DNA of 64,000 bases from Candidatus Limnocylindrales bacterium (GTDB lineage: Bacteria; Desulfobacterota; Binatia; UBA1149; CAITLU01), in the NCBI GenBank assembly GCA_035626395.1, contig DASPNR010000007.1:229012-293011 (forward strand), in the 5' to 3' direction. The notes below the pieces were generated by a model that was given only the letters and a program-made list of their open reading frames with translations, was not told the origin of the DNA and made no database searches. Shown piece after piece: positions 34,879-42,803 of this stretch (its first letter is position 1; each line of letters opens with the position of its first letter). A program made the position numbers and the translations under genes.

Positions 34879-35814
34879 ATGCAACGCGAGCAGACGGCGG
34901 CGGCCGCAGCGCTGGCATTCTCGCTGGCGCTGCACGGTCTGGTGATGGCTCTGCTGGCGATGATGCGATCGCAGCCGGTGCCGCTTTTCGACGCGCGGCC
35001 GGTCCCGATCCAGGTGGCGATCCTCGATGCCGGCACCGAAATCGCCGGCCCGGGCAAGAAAGGCGCGATGCTCATCGACGGCGCGCCGCCTGCGCCTGCG
35101 CCGCAGGCGCAGGCAGCGCCGATCGAGCAGGCGTTGCCGGAGCCGGCAGAGCAGCAGCCAATGCCGCCGCCGGTTGAGGTGCCGCCGAAGGTTCCCGTCG
35201 AGACGAGCGAGCCCGCGCCGAAGCCGGCGCCAGTCAAGATGCCCGCCCGAAAGCCGAAATCCGAGGTGGCGTCTCCCAAGGCTCCAGCCGCGTCCAGACC
35301 CGCCGGCGACGCACGGCCGCTGCCGCTCAAAAAGCCCGCGGCGCCGCCAACGAGCGGCCCGGCCGCTCCGGGCTCAACCGCCGTGCCGCCGCCGGCAGGG
35401 GCCGCGTCGTCCGCGCCATCGGCTGGCGCACCTTCGGGCGCGCCGCTGCCGCCTGGCGCGATCGCCGGAGGAGGCGGGAGCGGTGTGCGCGGAGGCACGG
35501 CGACCGCGCCGCAGTGGGCGCCATCGGCGCGCGCCAGCTACGAGCAGCGCTTCTCGGCGTGGATCCAGCGCTTCAAGCAGTATCCCGTGCTGGCGCAGCG
35601 TCGTCATCTGGAGGGGTCGGGCCGGATGATGATCCGCATCGACCGCCGCGGGCGCGTCGTCTCCCGGGCCATCGAGCAGTCCAGCGGCGAGCGGCTGCTG
35701 GACAACGCCGCGCTCGAGATGGTCGACCGCGCCAATCCGTTCCCGGCACTGCCGGACGAATACCCGCACGAGACATTCGTGGTGCGGTATTCGTTCGATT
35801 TTCATCTCCGCTAA
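34879..35814 (+). CDS. TonB-like energy transducer
   Basis: The 311-residue protein has the TonB layout: an N-terminal membrane anchor (about residues 8-30), a periplasmic linker of about 180 residues dominated by Pro, Ala and Lys (PPVEVPPKVPVETSEPAPKP), and a C-terminal domain with FKQYPVLAQRRHLEGSGRMMIRID, the YP..A/R...G pattern of TonB, ending in VVRYSFDFHLR. It would link an inner-membrane motor to outer-membrane receptors, but no exbB, exbD or TonB-dependent receptor gene is adjacent. ATG 34879 follows the upstream stop by 20 bases, and the histone-fold gene starts nine bases after it. Confidence 0.82.
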   Translation: MQREQTAAAAALAFSLALHGLVMALLAMMRSQPVPLFDARPVPIQVAILDAGTEIAGPGKKGAMLIDGAPPAPAPQAQAAPIEQALPEPAEQQPMPPPVEVPPKVPVETSEPAPKPAPVKMPARKPKSEVASPKAPAASRPAGDARPLPLKKPAAPPTSGPAAPGSTAVPPPAGAASSAPSAGAPSGAPLPPGAIAGGGGSGVRGGTATAPQWAPSARASYEQRFSAWIQRFKQYPVLAQRRHLEGSGRMMIRIDRRGRVVSRAIEQSSGERLLDNAALEMVDRANPFPALPDEYPHETFVVRYSFDFHLR

Positions 35815-35823
35815 GGTGGCATC

Positions 35824-36360
35824 ATGGAGATCAAGAGCTCGGCCCACTGGAAGCGCTGCGGCGTCTGCAAGCGCGACATCGGCTTCGACAAGCTGTTCTA
35901 CGAGTGCAGCGTTTCCACCTGCAACACGGGCAAGCACCCGCCGGCCTTCTGCTCCATCAATTGCTGGAACCAGCACGTGCCGGTGATGCGGCATCGAGAT
36001 GCGTGGGCCGATCAGAAGCGCTCGCCGACGCGCGACGAATGGGAGCGCGACCAGGCTGCCGAGGCACGCGACGACACGAGCAGCCGCGATGCACCCGCGC
36101 CCGCGCCGGTGCGGCGAATGATCATCGAGAAGAAGCCGGAGCCGGCGCTGCCGGCCAAGCAGGAGGCCGAGCTCGAGATCCTGGTGGTGGCGTCCAAGGT
36201 GAAGGCCTACATCCGCGCACGCTCGGGAATGAATACGTCGGATGCGGTGATGGAGAAGCTTTCCGACGCCCTTCGCGACATGTGCGACAAGGCCATCGAT
36301 CACGCCCGCTTTGCCGGTCGCAAGACCGTCATGGATCGCGACTTCACCGGCCCGCGCTGA
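35824..36360 (+). CDS. Zinc-finger protein with C-terminal histone fold
   Basis: The 178-residue protein has three parts. Residues 9-57 form a Cys/His cluster (Cys12, Cys15, Cys28, Cys33, Cys43, Cys47, His38, His51, His57) with the spacing of a treble-clef, MYND/HIT- or ZZ-like zinc module. Residues 58-115 are a charged linker. Residues 119-174 look like a histone fold: helix 1 VASKVKAYIRARSG, a loop, long helix 2 from DAVMEKLSDALRDMCDK, then AIDHARFAGRKTV. That last stretch matches the archaeal histone HMfB pattern AI..AR.AGRKT at nearly every fixed position. The third helix is cut short after DRDF. It probably binds DNA or a histone-fold partner. It starts nine bases after the TonB-like gene. 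Confidence 0.8.
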   Translation: MEIKSSAHWKRCGVCKRDIGFDKLFYECSVSTCNTGKHPPAFCSINCWNQHVPVMRHRDAWADQKRSPTRDEWERDQAAEARDDTSSRDAPAPAPVRRMIIEKKPEPALPAKQEAELEILVVASKVKAYIRARSGMNTSDAVMEKLSDALRDMCDKAIDHARFAGRKTVMDRDFTGPR

Positions 36361-36381
36361 AACCGGCGCTGTAGGCTGCGA

Positions 36382-37224
36382 TCAGTAAACCGCCGCGACC
36401 TGGACGCGCGCGGTCTCGAATCTCGGCAGCTCGGCGGAGACCAGGATCATCCGAAAGCTGTCGCGCGCGCCGGGCGGCAGCGGCTCGACCTCGCCGGCAT
36501 CGCCATCGCCGGGCGCAGCCAGCGCTTCGGCCGCGCGATTGAATCCATCTTCGCGATACACGACCTGACCGCGCTCGTCGACCAGCTCGAAGCGCAGCCG
36601 AACGTGATGCACTTCGGCGCGTGCGGTGTTGCTCAGGCTGCCCGAGATGACGAACAGGCCCTGGCCGGCGCTCTCGCCTGCGGCAACGACCGATTGGCTG
36701 AGCGCGCAGCTGATGGCGGTCGCGTAGCTGCGGGTTTCCTCGATGCGCACGTCGGTCAGCGGCCGCGATGCTGCGGTCGCGGCGTCTCCCGATGCACGCC
36801 ACAGCGAGGTGTCGCGATGCAGCGCCGACCACGTCGCCCAATTCTCCAGGTGCCAGTCCTGGATGCGGACTCCGTCCCGGCTGGCAACCGGCGTCGCGCC
36901 GGTGGCCGGAATGTCGATGACGACGGTGGTCCCGCCGACGACGTCGATCACATGCCCGCCTGCGCGCGAGAGATCGCGCAGGGAGTATGCGCGCGGCTCG
37001 CCTCCGACGATGATCGCGAAGACGCGCTCGTCATCGGGCAGGCGCGAGTCGCCGCTGCCCTGGATGCCGGCGACCTCGGCCGGCTCCGCCAGTGCCATCG
37101 CCGCTTCGATGGCGGCGGCTGCGTGAAGTTGTTCCTGATCGAAAGTGGCGGCGTGCGAAGGCGTCGAGCATGCGATCACACCCGTGATCGCGCCCCACCA
37201 CATCCAATGCCTTCGTTCCTCCAT
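36382..37224 (-). CDS. Exported DUF3179-like protein
   Basis: The 280-residue protein has a signal peptide (MWWGAITGVIACSTPSHA) and a central domain recalling DUF3179. The resemblance lies in GGEPRAYSLRDLSRAGGHVIDVVGGTTVVI near the start and WATWSALHRDTSLW at the end, the usual tW..W...HPDT mark. The Cys- and Tyr-containing core of full-length DUF3179 is missing or degenerate, so this may be a shortened or remote member. The C-terminal 90 residues form a beta-rich FxLYD-like domain (SGSLSNTARAEVHHVRLRFELVDERG). It is antiparallel to the histone-fold gene, 21 bases apart. Function is unknown. Confidence 0.6.
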   Translation of the reverse strand: MEERRHWMWWGAITGVIACSTPSHAATFDQEQLHAAAAIEAAMALAEPAEVAGIQGSGDSRLPDDERVFAIIVGGEPRAYSLRDLSRAGGHVIDVVGGTTVVIDIPATGATPVASRDGVRIQDWHLENWATWSALHRDTSLWRASGDAATAASRPLTDVRIEETRSYATAISCALSQSVVAAGESAGQGLFVISGSLSNTARAEVHHVRLRFELVDERGQVVYREDGFNRAAEALAAPGDGDAGEVEPLPPGARDSFRMILVSAELPRFETARVQVAAVY

Positions 37225-37279
37225 GGCCGCGCATACTACTACAGAGGCGGCAGCAGCGGTTGGAGAAAATGCTTGTGCG

Positions 37280-37789
37280 TCAGCCGAGCAGCACGCCTTC
37301 GTGCGTGAGCAGCCAGCGCTTGCGGTCCAGCCCGCCGCCGTAACCGGTCAGGGATCCGTCGGAGCCGATGATGCGGTGACAGGGAAGGATGAGGGAAACC
37401 GGATTGCTGCCGTTGGCAAGCCCCACGGCGCGCACGGCAGCCGGATTGCCGATGCGGCGGGCGATGTCGGCGTAGGAGGCCGTGCGGCCAGCCTTGACCG
37501 AGCGCAGCGCACGCCACACCGCCCCCTGAAAGGGCGTTCCCTCCACATCCACCGGCAGCTCATCGAGCGCGTCGATGCGGCCGTCGAAGTACGCCTGCAG
37601 GCAGCGGCGGTGCTCGGTCAGACGCGCCGCCCGCAGCGGAAGGCCGGCGAAGCGCTTCTCGAGCCGTGCCTGGACGCGCCCCCAGTGCTCGCCGAGGGCC
37701 AGGCCGCAGACTCCGCCGTCGGTGACGGCGAACGTGATCCTTCCTATTGGCGAGGAGACCGAGTCGTAACGCAGCGTCGCTGTTTTCAT
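37280..37789 (-). CDS. ogt: Methylated-DNA--protein-cysteine methyltransferase
   Basis: The 169-residue protein removes alkyl groups from O6-alkylguanine onto its own cysteine. The DNA-binding helix-turn-helix (TASYADIARRIGNPAAVRAVGLANGSNP) and active site LPCHRIIGSDGSLTGYGGGLDRKRWLLTHE are complete, with acceptor Cys137. ATG 37789 has AGGAGGG upstream and overlaps the stop of the Ada-AlkA gene as ATGA, so the two repair genes are translationally coupled. Length fits Ogt or the C-terminal half of Ada. Confidence 0.95.
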   Translation of the reverse strand: MKTATLRYDSVSSPIGRITFAVTDGGVCGLALGEHWGRVQARLEKRFAGLPLRAARLTEHRRCLQAYFDGRIDALDELPVDVEGTPFQGAVWRALRSVKAGRTASYADIARRIGNPAAVRAVGLANGSNPVSLILPCHRIIGSDGSLTGYGGGLDRKRWLLTHEGVLLG

Positions 37790-39399
37790 GCTGCCCTCCT
37801 GCTGCGGGTGCGCGCGCCGGGCCGGCTGCGGCGAGCACGCCCATTGCTCGCGTCGGCCGTCGTCGAGAGCTCGCAACCATCGTGGCTCCATAAGTGGATC
37901 GCCGCGTACGCGCGCCATGGGCGCCAGGCGTGGGAGTGAGCCTCCAGTCGCGCGGCATTCATCTCCGGCAGCGCCTTTCGCATCGCGCGCAGCAGACCCA
38001 GATCGCCGTAGGGCATGGCGTCGGGATCGCCGAGGCCGCGCATCGCCACGTAACCTGCGGTCCACTGCCCGATCCCGCGCACCCGCAGCATCGCCTCGCA
38101 TGCGTGGTGCGGGTCGCTCGTGTCATCGAGCGGCAGCTGCCCGCTGACAACGGCTCGCGCCAGCGCCTTCAGCGTCTCGATGCGCGCGCGCGGCATACCG
38201 ATGTCGTCCAGGTCCGCCTCCGCCAACTGCTCGGCGGTCGGAAACACGCAGGCGGAATCGATGCCCTCGCGTTCGATTCGCGTCCCGAACCGCTGCGCCA
38301 GACGCGCCAGGATCGTGCGTGCGGCAGCGACGCTGATCTGCTGCCCGACCACTGCACGCACCGCCGCTTCGAACGGCTCCCACGTCACCGGAGCGCGAAG
38401 TCCCGGCCGCTGCTGGATGCGGCTGCGCAGGTGCGGATCGCGCCCGAGCACGGACGCGATGACATCGGGATCGGCATGACAGTCGAAGCTGCGAGCAAGA
38501 CGCCGCGAGATCACCGCCAGCGCTGCGGGATCCTGGATGGCAAGCGTCGCCACCAGCTCGCGTCGTTCCTCATCGCAGCCGATCTCGATGCTGCCGACGA
38601 CGTCGCCGGCGCGGACGGTGCGGCGATACGTGCCCGACTGAACGCTCTCGACGCCGGCGATGGCGCGCGCGCCGAGGAACGACAGCATCCACGGCCAGTC
38701 CATCGGCGGGCGATAGCCCAGGCGCAACGTCACCAGCGTGCTGGTGGGAGCGGCGACCTGCGCGAAGGCGGTGGCCGCCGCCTCGCCGCCACGCGGCGCG
38801 CGCCCGCGCAATGCGGCCGCCGAGCGCGCGCGCTTCGGCAATGCAATGCGCCGCAAGTGGCTCGGGGCATCTCCGAACGAAGCCTGCATCGCGGCGTTGA
38901 AGCGGCGGATGCTGCCGAACCCGGCAGCCAGTGCGATCGCGGCGATGGACAGATCCGTATCGTCGAGCAGGCGGCGCGCAAGGTGCAGCCGCCGCGTCAG
39001 CGCGATCTGGTTGGGCGCTGCTCCGAGGTGCTGCTCGAACAGCCTGCGCAGATGACGCTCGCTGACGCCGAGCCGGCCGGCGAGGTCGCCGACGCTCGCA
39101 CCGTCGAGCGCGCCGGCATCGATGAGCCGCATCGCGCGTGCGACCGTTGCCGACGTTCCCTGCCACGCTGCCGAGCCGGGAGCGGTTTCGGGCCGGCAGC
39201 GCCGGCATGCGCGAAATCCCGCCTGCTCGGCGGCGGCCGCGCAGGGATAGAACACCACGTTCTCGAGCCTCGGCAGCCGCACGCGACAGACGGGCCGGCA
39301 ATAGATGCCGGTGGTGCGCACGCCGATGAAAAAGCGGCCGTCGAAGCGCGCGTCGTGGCTGGTCATGGCGCGGTAGCAGCTCTGGCGATCCAGGGTCAT
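37786..39399 (-). CDS. Ada-AraC-AlkA fusion: methyl sensor and 3-methyladenine glycosylase
   Basis: The 537-residue protein joins three modules. Residues 1-75 are an Ada zinc domain with Cys34, Cys38, Cys65 and Cys68 (GIYCRPVC, FRACRRC), which in Ada accepts methyl groups from phosphotriesters and turns the protein into an activator. Residues about 85-185 are an AraC-type HTH (ASVGDLAGRLGVSERHLRRLF). From about 225 to 510 lies AlkA: its N-terminal domain, then the helix-hairpin-helix glycosylase with LRVRGIGQWTAGYVAMRGLGDPDAMP and the catalytic Asp in YGDLGLL. The tail is basic. It is a self-contained adaptive-response regulator and glycosylase, coupled to ogt by an ATGA overlap. Similar fusions exist in actinobacteria and proteobacteria. 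Confidence 0.93.
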   Translation of the reverse strand: MTLDRQSCYRAMTSHDARFDGRFFIGVRTTGIYCRPVCRVRLPRLENVVFYPCAAAAEQAGFRACRRCRPETAPGSAAWQGTSATVARAMRLIDAGALDGASVGDLAGRLGVSERHLRRLFEQHLGAAPNQIALTRRLHLARRLLDDTDLSIAAIALAAGFGSIRRFNAAMQASFGDAPSHLRRIALPKRARSAAALRGRAPRGGEAAATAFAQVAAPTSTLVTLRLGYRPPMDWPWMLSFLGARAIAGVESVQSGTYRRTVRAGDVVGSIEIGCDEERRELVATLAIQDPAALAVISRRLARSFDCHADPDVIASVLGRDPHLRSRIQQRPGLRAPVTWEPFEAAVRAVVGQQISVAAARTILARLAQRFGTRIEREGIDSACVFPTAEQLAEADLDDIGMPRARIETLKALARAVVSGQLPLDDTSDPHHACEAMLRVRGIGQWTAGYVAMRGLGDPDAMPYGDLGLLRAMRKALPEMNAARLEAHSHAWRPWRAYAAIHLWSHDGCELSTTADASNGRARRSRPGARTRSRRAA

Positions 39400-39521
39400 G
39401 CCGCGGGTATAGCCTCCGCGCCGTGCCATGTCTGGTCGTTTTCGGACATCGTCATCGCCGCGGCGCGAGCGTGCCACGGGCGACGCGGCGGGCGTGGTCG
39501 GGGACGGGACCGGCGGCCCCG

Positions 39522-39911
39522 CTACTGCTGGAAGATCGCCGCCACCGCCAGAAGAATGCCGACGACGTAGGTGCCGATCGCACCCACGAACCGCAGCGGG
39601 TGCGCGTGCTCGAGCGACTGGCACACGATCATTCCGACTGCATGCATGTAGCGGAACACCACCGCCAGCACGAAGAGCCAGCGCGTCATGCCGGAGGCAC
39701 CGCCGCTGGCGAGCGCAAAGATCAGAATGGCCAGAATCGGTGCGTACTCGCAGGCGTTGCAGTGGGCACGCACGAACTTGTGGAGCGGGTCGGTGGGATC
39801 GGTGCTGCAGCCGATCGAGACGTTCGAGGCCCGTCGCAGCATCGAGACGCGCAGTCCGAGCACGATGCACAACAAGCCGAGCAAGCCGATGCAGTTCATC
39901 GCCAGATTCAT
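39522..39911 (-). CDS. MAPEG-family membrane protein
   Basis: The 129-residue protein has four transmembrane helices and the MAPEG-family marks: an Arg/His-Asn-Glu motif in VRAHCNACEYAPILAILIFAL and the later VFRYMHAVGMIVCQ. Eukaryotic members are glutathione transferases or eicosanoid enzymes; bacterial members are mostly uncharacterised. It lies between the leftward Ada-AlkA gene (downstream) and glcF (upstream), with about 120 bases on either side, so it is probably a single-gene unit. Catalytic function is not established. Confidence 0.85.
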   Translation of the reverse strand: MNLAMNCIGLLGLLCIVLGLRVSMLRRASNVSIGCSTDPTDPLHKFVRAHCNACEYAPILAILIFALASGGASGMTRWLFVLAVVFRYMHAVGMIVCQSLEHAHPLRFVGAIGTYVVGILLAVAAIFQQ

Positions 39912-40031
39912 GGGACCTCCAGGACCGGCGCAAGAGTGGGGGGAGCCGGCCGGCGCATTATGCGGCGAAGCGGCGCCGGCGCCAGTGCCGGAACAAAATG
40001 TCTCGCCAGGCGCCGGCGGTGCGCTCGCAGG

Positions 40032-41450
40032 TCACTCCTGGCGATACGCCGCCGCGAGCAGCTGGACCGGATGCGCGACCCGCGTGGACAGCCCGGCCAG
40101 CGCCACGTGCCGCGCGATCTGCATCATGCAGCCGATGTTGCCGACGGCGATGACGTCCGCGCCTCGCTCGCGTGCGAGGCGCGCCTTGTTGCGGCCCAGC
40201 TCCTCGGCCAGCGCGGGCTGATCGAGATTGTAGCTGCCGGCGCTGCCGCAGCAGATCGCGTTCTCCCCGAGATCGACCGGCATGCGGCCGGTGGCCGCTT
40301 CGACGAGCAGCCGCGGCGGCCGTGCCACGCCGCGCGCATGCAGCAGATGGCAGGCGTCGTGATACGCGACGGTGCCGAGCTCGAGCGGGCGCGAGGGACG
40401 CTCGATGCCGATCTGCACGAGCACCTCGCTTACGTCGCGGCAGCGCAGGGCGAGCGATGCGGCCGTGGCGGCTGCGGCGGTGCCGGCGAGCACGTGCGCG
40501 TACTCGTGCATCATCGCGCCGCAGCCTGCCGCGGTGGTCACGACGAAATCCAGATCGCCGGCGGCGGCGAACGCTTCGGCATTGGCAGCGGCCAGGTCCC
40601 GCGCTTCCTGCGTGCGGCCCGAGTGCAGCGCCAGCGCGCCGCAGCAGCCCTGACCTTCGACGTCGACCACCTCGATGCCATTGCGCTGCAGCACCTCGAC
40701 GGTGTCGCGGTTGAGCTCGGGCGCGAGCTGATCACCGACGCATCCGGTCAGCACGGCCACGCGCGCCTTGGCGCGCAGAGGCTGCGGCGTGCGGCTGCGG
40801 CGAAGTGGCGATACCGACGGATCGGCAGCCTCCTCGCTGCCTGCCGCCGGCAGCAGCCCGAGGCCGCGAATGCGCCGGCGCAGCGGCGCCAGGCCGATGC
40901 GGTCCATCGCATGAGCCGCGCGAATGCCCATGCTCACGAGTCGCGGACGGACATACATCTGCTGCGCGACGTTCTTGCGCAGCGCCTCCGCGCGCGAGCG
41001 CTGCGCAATCAGCAGCGGGCGGAACTCCTCGATGCGCCGGCCGAAGGAGACGCCGGAGGGACAGGCCGTTTCGCACGCCAGGCAGCCGAGGCAGCCCGAC
41101 AGGTGCTGCGCAGCCTCGCCCTGCAGCTCGAGCTCGCCGCGACGCACCGACTCCATGATGTAGATGCGGCCGCGCGGCGAGTCGGCCTCGGTTCCGAGCA
41201 CCCGATAGGTCGGGCACGTGTCCAGGCACAGCCCGCAGTGCACGCACGGCAGGCCGACGGCATCGAGCCGCGTCTCATCCGCCGGTTCGAAAAGCGGCGT
41301 GGCCCCACGCTCGAGCGAGGCCTCGCCCGCCGCTTTGCGCCCGCCGGCCGCGCCGCTCGTGACGCTGCACCCGCCCGACGCATCGGCCGTGGCACGGCGC
41401 TCGCCCGCCGCTTCGCCGTCGCCGCCGCGCTCGGCACCGTCGCCGGCCAC
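40032..41450 (-). CDS. glcF: Glycolate oxidase iron-sulfur subunit
   Basis: GlcF carries electrons from the flavoprotein subunits to the respiratory chain. The protein has two 4Fe-4S ferredoxin motifs (CVHCGLCLDTCP and CLGCLACETACPSG) and two CCG domains (TGCVGDQL...QGCCGALALHSG; ACHLLHARG...CCGSAGSYNL). I place the start at GTG 41450, where GAGGAGG lies eight bases upstream, giving 472 residues and a low-complexity Gly/Ala/Glu N-terminus of about 50 residues not seen in E. coli GlcF. It begins about 24 bases after the glcE stop. Order on the minus strand is glcD-glcE-glcF. Confidence 0.92.
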   Translation of the reverse strand: MAGDGAERGGDGEAAGERRATADASGGCSVTSGAAGGRKAAGEASLERGATPLFEPADETRLDAVGLPCVHCGLCLDTCPTYRVLGTEADSPRGRIYIMESVRRGELELQGEAAQHLSGCLGCLACETACPSGVSFGRRIEEFRPLLIAQRSRAEALRKNVAQQMYVRPRLVSMGIRAAHAMDRIGLAPLRRRIRGLGLLPAAGSEEAADPSVSPLRRSRTPQPLRAKARVAVLTGCVGDQLAPELNRDTVEVLQRNGIEVVDVEGQGCCGALALHSGRTQEARDLAAANAEAFAAAGDLDFVVTTAAGCGAMMHEYAHVLAGTAAAATAASLALRCRDVSEVLVQIGIERPSRPLELGTVAYHDACHLLHARGVARPPRLLVEAATGRMPVDLGENAICCGSAGSYNLDQPALAEELGRNKARLARERGADVIAVGNIGCMMQIARHVALAGLSTRVAHPVQLLAAAYRQE

Positions 41451-41473
41451 CGAACCCTCCTCCTCGCGCAACG

Positions 41474-42742
41474 TTAAAGCCCTCCCACCAGGCGTCCCGG
41501 CGCGAGCACGCCGTCGGGATCGAAGCGGCGCTTGAGCTCGCGCATCAGATCGAGCGAAGCCGGCACCGGCGACCAGACATCCATGCCGCGCCTGGCCGCG
41601 GTCGGCGCTCGTTCGATGACGCGAGTGCCGGCGCCGGCGGTTGCACTCATCAACGCCGACAGCGCTGCCTCGCCGCCGGCGGGCACGTGAATTCGCGCGA
41701 TGCCGTCGCCGAGATGCCCGCCGGCAAACACGGCGTGGCCGCGCGCGGCGGCGACGGCGTCCTGCACGAGCATCAGCAGCTCGGCCGGAGCGGTACCGAC
41801 GCGGATCGTCACGCCGTCGCCGCCATCGACGTGGGCCGGGCTCAGCCATTCCTCGAGCGCTTGCGCCGGATCGCGCCGCGCCAGCTCGCAGACGCGATCG
41901 CCCTGATAGGCGACCTCGGCCTCGGTGCCCTCGATGCGAACCACCAGCGACCAGACGGCCGTGTCGGCGCCGGCGTCGACGGCGAAATCGAGCGCGGCCA
42001 GCGGCAGCGGGGACGCGACGAGGCGTGCCCGAGCGGCATCGAGCTCGGAGGCCGCGGCGTAATCGAACACCAGCGTGGCCGCGGCATCCGGCTGCGGGTG
42101 CGTGCGCAGCGTCATCTCCATCACGATGCCGAGCGAGCCGAGCGAGCCGGTGAACAGCCGCACGAGATCGTAGCCGGCGACGTTCTTGACCACGCGGCCG
42201 CCGGCGTGAACGGTGCGCCCCGCGCCGTCGATCACGGTCATGCCGAGCACGAGATCGCGCGGCGTGCCGAAGCCGTAACGCAGGCCGCCGGCGGCATTGG
42301 AGGCCACGATGCCGCCGAGCGTGGAGCGTTCGTCCACGGCGACGTCCACGCACAGGCGCTGGCCGGTTTTCGCCAGGTTGCGCTGCAGGCGAAGAAGCGA
42401 GACGCCGGCCTCGCAGGTCACCGTCATGTCCTCGGGATTCTGCTCGACGATGCGGCCGATGGCGGTGGTCGAAAGCTTGATGTCGAACGAGCGCGGCACG
42501 TTGCCCACGTGAAGGCGCGTTCCGCCGCCGCTGACGACGATGCCGAGCCGCTTCGCGCGCGCCTCCTCGACGGCGTTGCGCACCTGGTCCGGATCACGCG
42601 CCGTCACCACCGCCTGCGGAACAAGGCCGTCGAGGGCGTCGGTGCTGCGGCCTGGGCGAAGCTGCCCGGGACCGAGCGCGGCGAACGCACCCGTGTCCAT
42701 CCGGACGTTCGGCCGCGCGGCTTCCGTGCGCGCCACGCTCAT
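41474..42742 (-). CDS. glcE: Glycolate oxidase FAD-binding subunit
   Basis: The 422-residue protein has a PCMH-type FAD domain (SGGGTRLHVGN, ERSTLGGIVASNAAGGLRYGFGTPRDLVLG, GGRVVKNVAGYDL, FTGSLGSLGIVMEMTLRTHP) and a C-terminal FAD-oxidase domain ending in DLMRELKRRFDPDGVLAPGRLVGGL. These are GlcE features; the length is longer than E. coli GlcE (about 350). It lies 61 bases after glcD. With GlcD and GlcF it oxidises glycolate (or D-lactate-like 2-hydroxyacids) to glyoxylate. Confidence 0.92.
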   Translation of the reverse strand: MSVARTEAARPNVRMDTGAFAALGPGQLRPGRSTDALDGLVPQAVVTARDPDQVRNAVEEARAKRLGIVVSGGGTRLHVGNVPRSFDIKLSTTAIGRIVEQNPEDMTVTCEAGVSLLRLQRNLAKTGQRLCVDVAVDERSTLGGIVASNAAGGLRYGFGTPRDLVLGMTVIDGAGRTVHAGGRVVKNVAGYDLVRLFTGSLGSLGIVMEMTLRTHPQPDAAATLVFDYAAASELDAARARLVASPLPLAALDFAVDAGADTAVWSLVVRIEGTEAEVAYQGDRVCELARRDPAQALEEWLSPAHVDGGDGVTIRVGTAPAELLMLVQDAVAAARGHAVFAGGHLGDGIARIHVPAGGEAALSALMSATAGAGTRVIERAPTAARRGMDVWSPVPASLDLMRELKRRFDPDGVLAPGRLVGGL

Positions 42743-42803
42743 TGCCGGCCTCGATGCGGCAGTGGCGCCGTCGCGCGGCGGCCACGGAAAGGCGCGCGCG
42801 CGA

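Noticed and set aside
40032..42353. Very long GlcF reading frame through glcE
   Set aside because: The part beyond 41450 is antisense-type low complexity overlapping glcE in another frame. A GTG with a strong ribosome site at 41450 is a better start.
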